A DNA stretch of 64,000 bases. Origin: Allium sativum (Eukaryota > Streptophyta > Magnoliopsida > Asparagales > Amaryllidaceae). The notes below the pieces were generated by a model that saw only the letters and a list, made by a program, of their open reading frames with translations, searched no databases and was not told where the DNA came from. The stretch spans positions 881,992,403 through 882,056,402 of the forward strand of contig CM060918.1 of the NCBI GenBank assembly GCA_030737875.1, in the 5' to 3' direction. Positions 55,320-64,000 of this stretch are shown in pieces (position 1 is the stretch's first letter; every line of letters starts with the position of its first letter). The position numbers and the translations under genes are program-made.

Positions 55320-58043
55320 ATATGGACGAGGGCTACACCATGGAACTGACTGGGAGTGAATTGGAGCTCATTACTATTTATAGCAAAATAAATTGTCTGA
55401 TCTGAATCAAATCGACGATCCCTTATTATTATTTAACGATAACCGAACAATGTGAGTAAATCTCACTAACTCTGATCAGTTTATATTTTTATAACGTATT
55501 TCTTGACTTGATAAGTATTATTTGATTGTTGTGCATTGACTGTTTGGATGAACTGCTAATTAATTGGTTGAGAATATAGATAAAGATATATATATATATA
55601 TATATCACTAATCAAATATTGATTCTGTTTATCAGAATATTTCATATTGAAATAAAATCGAAGTTATTTTTATCGTTTAACATCTGTGGATGCAGGGAAA
55701 TAGGTTGGAGGGATCCAACTCGATTCCTCAATATTTGTAATACTGTTTGTTTTCATATATTGTGATATATGATGTGATATATAATCTGTGATTGATTATG
55801 ATGACACCGGTCTGTTTATAGGGTATTTTAAATACCATAAGTAATACTGAGATGTTAAAAGGGAAATTTCAAACTGTATATTGAAATTAAATATTTGTAT
55901 AAAATCAAAGGATTTTATAAAAAGGAATGTATGAAGTTGATATTGAATTTTAGAATTTTATAAAAGTCAAATGGATTTTTATAAAAGGAGTTATTTGAAA
56001 ATTAAATAAGGAACTTCCGTATAAAATTATTAACACTTATATGGAAGTGCAAAAGACCGTTTTTAGTGAAAATACTGAATGAAGTTAATAAGAAGTAAAT
56101 AAATGATTATATGGAATAAATATAATATTTGGAAAATTTATAGAATTATAAAAAGAGAATTATACATTAGGACTAGGTTTAGACCCGTGCTTCGCACACG
56201 AGTGTAACATGATATTGATTAAGGGGAGTTGGCGAGATATAAAGAATTATGGGAAGACTAATTTGAAGTAGAATTTAAATAGAATCAGTTTTAACATGTA
56301 AATTGAGATGATTAATTTATAAGTAATGTTTTTATAAATTAAATAAAATATTTATCGTTTGATAAATGGAATATATAAGTCTGAACTTGTATAGAGAAGT
56401 AGAAATTGGTTTTGACACCAATATTTTAAAGAGAATGTGAACTCAACATTTATAAATGGAATTATAGATGAGATTTAAGTGTTAGAAATAAAAAGGGGAT
56501 TTCGTATGTATAATTCTATAAATAGAAGTATAAATATAATTGGGAAATGGGTTATTATTTTAAAATACGAAATCAAATTTAATGGATTATATGAACAAAA
56601 TATTTTTCACCTTTGATGTGAATAATAGATTAAAATGAATATTTTATAAATTAAAACATTTATAAAAGAAAATTTGGTTTTGAAATAGGAAATCAAAAGG
56701 GAATTTTAATGAGATAGGAAATACGGTTAAAATAATATTAGTTAATAGAATATTAGTTATTCGAATAGAGTTAAGTCGAATATTGGTTATTCGAAGTGAG
56801 TAATCGAATATTAGTTTGTCTGAAAGAGAGTTATCGAATATAGTTTAATTAAAAGAGAGTTATCAAATAGAGATTTTCGGAAGAGAGTTAATCGTTGGAA
56901 TTCAACTATATCTAATGTAGGAAAGTACTGTTGACTTTCCGGTTTTTAAATCAAATATATATATTTATTTATAAATTAGTTGTTTGTTTATTTATCCAAA
57001 TTAATAAATAAAATTTATATTTAAGTTATTTTATTTCAGAAGCATGGGATTATAGCACTATTGTTATAACCAAATGATTTCTGTAAAAGAAGTGGATTCG
57101 TAAATAGAATCCGAAAGTTACATAAGGAAGTTTGTTAAAGGTTTAGATGGTGTACTTTGTCTATTTCGAGATTACAAATGTTGTTCAGTTAAGGTCTAAG
57201 AGGTTGTTATACCCCAACTTGATTGACTTCATCTTTAATTAATTAATGGTTAAGGTTTGATAGTGAAGGTCGGTCAAGTGAATCTAGTTAATCAGTGTAA
57301 TGGTTTGAGTTGGCATAGCGATGTTTTATTTGAACATCTGTTTAAATCCAATAAAGGAGTTTTGGAAACATTTTTTCCAAATAAGAATCAGGAATGTATT
57401 CTAATATAGAAAATAAGAATTGGGAGTAAATATGAAATGTTTTCCAATGTTAATAACGTTTATTTTCTAAATTTAGAAAATAAGGATTTAGGAATACAAG
57501 GAAATGAGAAATTGCGAAATGAATAAATTAATGGTAAATTAATTTAAAGGGGAAAAAAGTTGATTGATGATTGATTGGTAAGATTTCCATTTGGAATACG
57601 ACCGTTGTTTGTACACATGTTTCCCTATGATAGTTAAATCACCGACTATCAAAGCTTTTGGCCATTTACATTGTCAATGCGAAGAGACCGGGATTAGATT
57701 TATTATCTGAAAACCACTCCGTATGGGCATTAGCAATGCGAATCAAGTATTGTAAAGATAATTGAAGATGGAGTTTATACAAGGGCTGTTCTGGAATAGT
57801 GTCTTAGGTTTGTCCAGTCCCAGGACAACGTGTATGGACGAATGTCTGACAAAGTATATCTTGTAGATCGCGTAAGTTGATCGCTTCAGACATATTAATG
57901 TAGGTTGCAGAGAATTTCATTTCCCCTAGCTTTTTACCCATTGTATTTTTTAAGAAATCAATTTGTGATTTGGCAGGTATGATGATGTGGCATTCAGAGT
58001 AAATATAGATGTGATCTGTATCATACTACGTTATGACCTCAAG
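55320..58043 (+). repeat. LTR fragment H1 (plus), interior part
   Basis: Homologous to 60065-61058 (H2) over its first 1.1 kb and, in reverse complement, to H3 (61380-63700) over the rest. Shared marks: ATGTGAGTAAATCTCACTAA, ACCCGTGCTTCGCACA, and the AATATTCGA repeat (56740-56900, short here). Its U3 is missing and it is interrupted by H2 at 58043. No coding capacity. Confidence 0.7.
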
Positions 58044-61000
58044 TGTAACGTTCCGTATTTTTTCGATATAATAATTAATTAGTTTAATTATTTATATTGT
58101 GATTTAGAGAATTAAATGGTTGTTTAATTAAATTATATGGAATATTTAATTGATATAAATAATAGAATAATACATTTAATTCCGAAATAATCCGAATCAA
58201 GTTAAATTGACAATATTTTGTGCATTGGACAATTTAAAATATACAATTCAGTTTAGAGTTGAATTACATTATTGAATATATTATATAAATGATAGTTGGA
58301 CGTATAATTATATTATCGTTATAATCGAGCTTGAAATGGCGCGGCAGTTCGTAATTTGGCGATTTGAACTTTAATTGAATACACATAATCCGCTTTAAAT
58401 CGGATTTCTGTGAAACAAGGAACGTTCGGAGCTGGTGAAGTTTATTTTTCTAATAGAAGAGAAAAATCAGGATTTCGTTGTGTAGATTTTGATTTATGTC
58501 CAAATCAAATTTTCAAAAAGTCGCTATGGAATTCCTTAATAATTCATAATGATTTATAAAAGGATTTCTATTTTTAATTTAATATCGGTTAACTCTGATT
58601 TTGAAATATCGAGTTATAAATCCAATTGGAGCAATATGATATTCTATTGTGAATATGTACGATAATATAAATTTATTTATATTTAATTTAATTATTTTTG
58701 AATAAATTAATATTTAAATGGATTTATTTAGAGCTTTAAAAATAGTCAATTTCGCAAACGACCTCCGTTTTCCATGAAACTAATTTTGTTGGATCCGGAA
58801 TATTAAATTATTGTTAGATTTCAATTTTCGAAACTTTTGGAATTTGTATGTGGCCGTATGGGATTTTAATTTGAAAAACAGTCGATAATTTGACTTTAAA
58901 AATACGTTGTGTGGGCAAACGGACTCGGAATTCAATGAAACAAGTTTCATTGGGTCCGTAATGTCGAACTATAGTTGCATGACCATTTTCATGATTTTTG
59001 GGTATTATATATGGTTGTACGAATTTTTAAAGGACAAATACATATATAAGGATTACTTAAAATTGGATATAATAATAAATATAAAAACATAAAATTTTCC
59101 TATAAATAGAGTACAAATTCTCCTAACCCTAAACAACTCATCCTCTGGTCAAAGCATCTCGCGCCTCCATTAGGGAAATTCCACAGTGAAATTCAAAGTT
59201 TAGAAATTTATATAAACTCAAATAAAATTCCATAAATCACACGGCTAGTATATTTGGATTCACGTATACTTTCTCTTCACAACCGTATACGACCTTCTGG
59301 GTTCGACGTTTGCTTTGTTTCCTTGGATTCTGAACAACGAACCTAGGGCCGAGGCGCAACATCAATGGTGAGGGACGGAAGAGGGATCGAGGGTGCTGTT
59401 GTGATCAGGGTGGGAAGGCGCCTCATTGGCTATTATTTGGTGAGGATCCGTCGAAATGGATGTCGCATGAATTTCTGGTGCGTGCTTGACTGGTCTTGAA
59501 GTTGCAATGGGAGGCAGGGTTGCGAGTGTAGCCGCACTTCGAGCAAGAAGAACTGAGTTGAGTAAATTTTGATGTGTAGTTTTTATGTAGTCTCAGGAGG
59601 TAATTACACGAAGAAACGAGAAAGTTAAGTGGAGCTTTCCTTTACGAAAATGACAGGAGAAGTAGGAGCAGGTCACGAGATTGTCATTGGGGAAGGAGGA
59701 CCTTAACGTGGTCTGGGCTTTGTTGAAATGGGAATGGGTCGAAGGTGTGTGGTGAAGCCCAACTAAAGAAATAGGAAAAGGAAAAAAAGTAAGTGAAGTA
59801 AAATAAGGACGTGACAGTTTAAAGATGAACACGGTAAAATGAAAAATAGCTTGAGCAACTCTGAATTTCTAGGATTGGGAAGGAATAGAAGTGACTGAAG
59901 TAATGTTTTAGTTTGGCCAAAGTTTCAAAGGGTAAGACCACTATTTAAAATAATTTGAAGTTTAAATTTTAAATTTAATAACGTATTATGTGTAAACTCC
60001 ATAACTTATTCATTCAGTAATGAAATTCAACAAAACTAGATCTGTTGGGATCATATGGATGGCGGCTTCACAATGGAATTAATTAGGAGTGAATTAGAGC
60101 TCGTTACAATTTATAGAGAAATAAATTGTCTGTCTGAATCAATCGATGGTTATCGTTATTTAACGATGATCGTCCAATGTGAGTAAATCTCACTAACTCT
60201 ATACAGTTAATATTTTTATAAATATAATCTAGTAATTATAAATGATAATTGACTATTGTGTGATGATTATTTGGTTGAATTGCTGATGTACTGGTTGAAA
60301 ATATAGATGACGATATATATATATAAATCGTTAATCAAATATTGATTCTGTTTTTCAGAGTATTTCATATCGAAATGAAATCAATGTTAATTATATTTTT
60401 TAACATCTGTGTATGCAGGGAAACAGGTTGGAGGGATCCAACTGGATTCCTTAATATTTATAATACTGTTTGTTTTCATATATTGTGATATATGATATGA
60501 TATATAATCTGTGATTAATTATGATGACACTAGTCATGTTATTTGGTATTTTAAATAACATATGAAATACTAGAATGTAAAAAGGAAATTTCCAAAGTGA
60601 ATATTGAAAATGAAATATTTATATATAAAATAAATAGGATATTATAGAAGGTAATATTTGGAAAACAATTATTGGAAAATATAATTAAGGTAATAGTTGG
60701 AAAACAAATATTGGAAAATATAATAAGGTAATATTTGGAAAACAAATAATGGAAAATATAATTAAGAAAATATTTTTAAAATGGAAAGAATTTTATAAAA
60801 GGAAGTATTTGGAAAATGAATAAAATTTTATAAAAGGAGAATTTTACATTAGGAAGATTTACACCCGTGCTTCGCACATGGTATAACATGACATGGATTT
60901 AAAGTGGATATTAAATAGAACTCAGTTTTAACAAATAGATTGAGAAGATTAATTTATAAATAATGTTTGATAAATTGAATAAAATATTTATCATTGGATA

Positions 61001-61058
61001 AACAGAATATATAAGACTGAATTTATATAGAGAAGTAGGAATCGATTTTAACACCGAT
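58044..61058 (+). repeat. LTR fragment H2 (plus), first part
   Basis: Starts TGTAACGTTCCG; U3 is related to C (TTGAAATGGCGCGGCAGTTC block near 58331). The TATA box is at 59101. A 44-codon ORF at 59365-59499 has no known match. From 60065 it is homologous to H1. It is interrupted by H3 at 61058, so the LTR is incomplete here. Confidence 0.7.
59101..59134 (+). promoter_or_regulatory. LTR H2 TATA box and telo-box-like motif
   Basis: TATAAATA (59101-59108) followed by AACCCTAAAC (59125-59134), the same arrangement as in element E. Confidence 0.65.
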
Positions 61059-64000
61059 TGTAACGGCCCGGGGAATTCGCGATCCTGGATATCGGCATAC
61101 AACACTATGTCGACTATTCAAGCATCGGAAACACCGGATAGTCCATGAAAGAAATTAGAAGGTGAGAATAGATAAGATAGAAACTTAGAATAGAAGAAGA
61201 AGAACATACAACATCAGAGTAAACACGAATCTCACAGCGGAACGAACAATATATAATAGATACATATCTTTGAAATAAAATCAGAATATGTATACAGTAA
61301 CATTATCAGAGTATAACACCTACAACACAGCGGAAATAACTATAGCTATAAAATCCTGAAGCCTCCTTCTCCAAGTATATTTGAAAAATCCTGACTACTT
61401 GACTGCTCGTACAAAATTGGGCACCCAAGAGTTTAGGGAAAACAAAACAAAACAAACTCTGGGTCAGTCATGGGATTGGTGTGAGTAAAACAATTTAAAA
61501 CAGTTTGAGCAATAAAACGATATCTCATAAGACCACGCTGTATAACGGAACGGGTTTTTCCCTGATGAGAATCCAAAACAATTGATTTAACTTTCAAAAT
61601 CCTTTTGAAAGAAACGATAAACTTTATATTAAAACTCTTTTGGTATTATAATAATGTCTATCAACTACAACTAAATAATCATCTAGCAGAAATGCTTTCA
61701 TCTCACATTCTACATATATAGTATACAATCAAAACCGCGAGCACTTATTGGATAATGGATTAACAACTTTGACAAGGTATGGAACCACCTTCCGATAGTG
61801 TACCTCTAGAGAGGAATACACTGGGTTCAGCAAGAACATCTTGCAACCCAGCCACACATGACCGACCACTCATTTCGCTTGAGTGTATTGAATGTATATC
61901 ACTAATGATTGGGATCAACAACCATTTCCCGAATGGGACAGCACTGAATAGATTAAAGAATGAAATGAATATCTCTAGGTAGGTGATAATACACCCTACT
62001 TGGCAGCCAACCAATTAGCCATGCGGCCTGCCCGATTTTTGTTATTTCCCGGTTGTGAGGCTAGAGGCCACGATTATCTCTGATAGATCACACAATTATT
62101 CAATTTGAATGTCACATCGTCATACCCGCCAAATCACAAATTTATTTCCCTAAAAATACAATGGCCATACATCTAAGAGAAACGAATTACTCCACCACCA
62201 ATCGTACATACGTTTGAAGAGATCAACTTACGTGATCTACTAAATATACTCTGTCAGATATTCTTCCATACAGGTCATCCTGGGACTGGACAAACCGATG
62301 GCATTATTTCTTAAATCCATCTTAGGCAATTTCTACCTAGGATCGCCAGAACAGCCCTTGCATAACTCCATCTGCAATTTTCTTCAACATATTTGATTCG
62401 CAACGTTAATGCCCATATGGAGTGGTTTACAGATAATGAATCCGATCCCGGTCTCTCCGTATTGACAACGGAAATGGTCAAAAACTTCGATAGTTGGTGA
62501 GTAAACTATCAAAGAAGAATACATGTGAAAACAATAATATTATTTCCAGATGGAAATTCTATTGATCAATCATTTATCTCTTTAGTTCATTAATTTATTC
62601 ATTTTCTGTTTCCATATATTCAACATTTCCTTATTTTCTATATTAAAAAACATTACTGATTTCTTATTTGGAAAACATTTCCAAAACTCCTACATTTGGA
62701 TTTAAACAGATGTTTAAATAAAACATCGTTATGCCAACTCAAAACATTGCACTGATTAACTAATTTCACTTAACCAAACCTTCACTATCGAACCTTAACC
62801 ATTCCTTAGTTAAAAACGAAGCCAATCAAGTTGGGGGTATAACTACCTCTTAGACCTTAACTTAACAACATTTCTAACTTCGAAACAGACAAGGTTCACC
62901 TTTTAAACCTTTAACAAACTTCCTTATGTAACTCTTTTTCGATTAAATCTCTATTCGAAAACTCTTTCCTTCGAATAAACTATATTCGATAATCTCTCTT
63001 CGAATAGCCATATTTGATTAACTATATTCAATTAACACTATTCGATTGACTTTTATCAGTTATCTCTATTTGATTAACTCTATTATATTAACTCTATTTG
63101 ATTAACTATATTGGATTAACCCTATTTGATTAACTCTATTCTATTAACTCTATTTGATTGACTCTATTTGATTGACTCTATTTGATTAACTCTATTGGAT
63201 TAACTCTATTTGATTAACCCTAATCGATTAACTCCAATCAATTAACTCCTTTCAAATAAACTATATTCGATTAACTCCTTTAACTCTATTCGAATAAACT
63301 GTATTCGAGAACTTCTTTCGAATAACTTATATTCGATAACTCCTTATGAATAACTAATATTCGATACTCCTTTCGAATAACAAATATTCGATAATCCTTT
63401 TGAATAACTAATATTCAATAACTCCTTTCGATTAACTAATATTCGATAATCTCTCTTCGAATAACTAATATTCGATAACCTCTTTTCGAATAAACTATAT
63501 TTGATTAACTTCTTCGAATAACTAATATTCGATAACCTCTTTTCAAATAAACTATATTTGATTAATTCTCTTCTTCGAGTAACTAATATTCGATAACCTC
63601 TTTTCGATATTTGATTAATTCTCTTCTTCGAATAACCTTATTCGATAACTGTATTCGAATAACTAATATTCGACTAACTCTTGTTCGATTAACTCTAACT
63701 CGATTAACTCCTTCCCATTAACTCTAACTCTATTAACTCTAATCCTTTTATAAATATACTTACTTTCCAAATATTTCCTTTTATGATACCTTATTTATTT
63801 TCTAAATAAATATTCCTTTTATCTTTCTATTTATTTTCCCAAATATTTATTCCTTTTATCTTCATATTTGTTCAACAAATATTCCCTTTTCTCTAATTCT
63901 TTTTATTTAACAAATAAGTATTTCCTTTAATAATCTATTTATTTATGTTTTACAATTATTTCCTTTTCAATTCTATTTGCAAATGTTTTACAAATATTCC
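61059..64000 (-). repeat. LTR fragment H3 (minus), 3' part, runs off the window
   Basis: The plus strand begins TGTAACGGCCCGGGG, which on minus is the LTR 3' end. It carries the U5 hairpin CAGTC-ATGG-GATTG (61465-61478) and the block shared with C and G near 61716-61760. From 61380 it matches H1 in reverse complement. It continues beyond the window, so TSD and element structure are unknown. Confidence 0.7.
62938..63740. repeat. Expanded minisatellite in LTR H3
   Basis: About 800 bp of degenerate 13-27-bp units built on ATTCGATAACTC and TTTGATTAACTCTA. The counterpart in H1 is only about 160 bp, so the array has expanded or contracted. Confidence 0.9.

Overview
This is plant nuclear DNA made almost entirely of nested Ty3/gypsy LTR retrotransposons. 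It is AT-rich, the polyproteins are chromovirus-like (CCHC Gag, DSGA protease, xxDD reverse transcriptase, D,D35E integrase, chromodomain-like tail), and every readable primer binding site matches plant initiator tRNA-Met (TGGTATCAGAGC). I infer a flowering plant but cannot name the species. I found no convincing host gene, rRNA, tRNA or CRISPR array.

Layout. Element A is an old Reina-like element (1-2753, resuming 14116-about 15061). It is split by element B, a complete Tekay/Del-like element (2754-14110, TSD TAAAG, LTRs of 3118 and 3107 bp). Then 15062-17418 is AT-rich DNA with no clear gene. Element C (17419-23714, plus) has a 5.2 kb LTR, PBS and decayed gag, and ends abruptly against D, a minus-strand LTR remnant in three pieces (about 23715-23772, 34643-35603, 55142-55319). 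D was entered twice. One insertion is element E (23773-34637, TSD GAAGG), a second complete Tekay-like element. The other is solo LTR F (35604-55136, minus, TSD ATAAA). F was itself entered by element G (37281-51845, minus, TSD ATTAA). From 55320 to the window end there are three nested LTR pieces of another family: H1 and H2 on plus, H3 on minus.

The most striking element is G. Its LTRs are 6745 and 6783 bp and nearly identical, yet its internal domain is only 1037 bp and has no gag or pol. It keeps a PBS, a polypurine tract, a hairpin beside that tract, a post-PBS hairpin with an invariant loop shared with C, a 24-bp perfect palindrome and a pair of mutually exclusive hairpins. I infer a young non-autonomous element mobilised in trans and built around structured non-coding RNA. 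Related stems recur in C, F and G LTRs, and several keep pairing through compensatory base changes.

How the parts work together. B and E each carry one gag-pol unit giving Gag, protease, reverse transcriptase, RNase H, integrase and a chromodomain-like tail. B is broken by frameshifts plus stops near its end. E is broken by four amber stops and one late frameshift. Each LTR carries a TATA box near the start of a very long transcribed leader (about 2.5 kb in B and E, 4-6 kb in C, F and G). These leaders hold short upstream ORFs, tandem repeats and conserved inverted repeats. Where I could compare a premature stop with a paralogue, most are explained by C-to-T or G-to-A change, as expected of methylated transposons.
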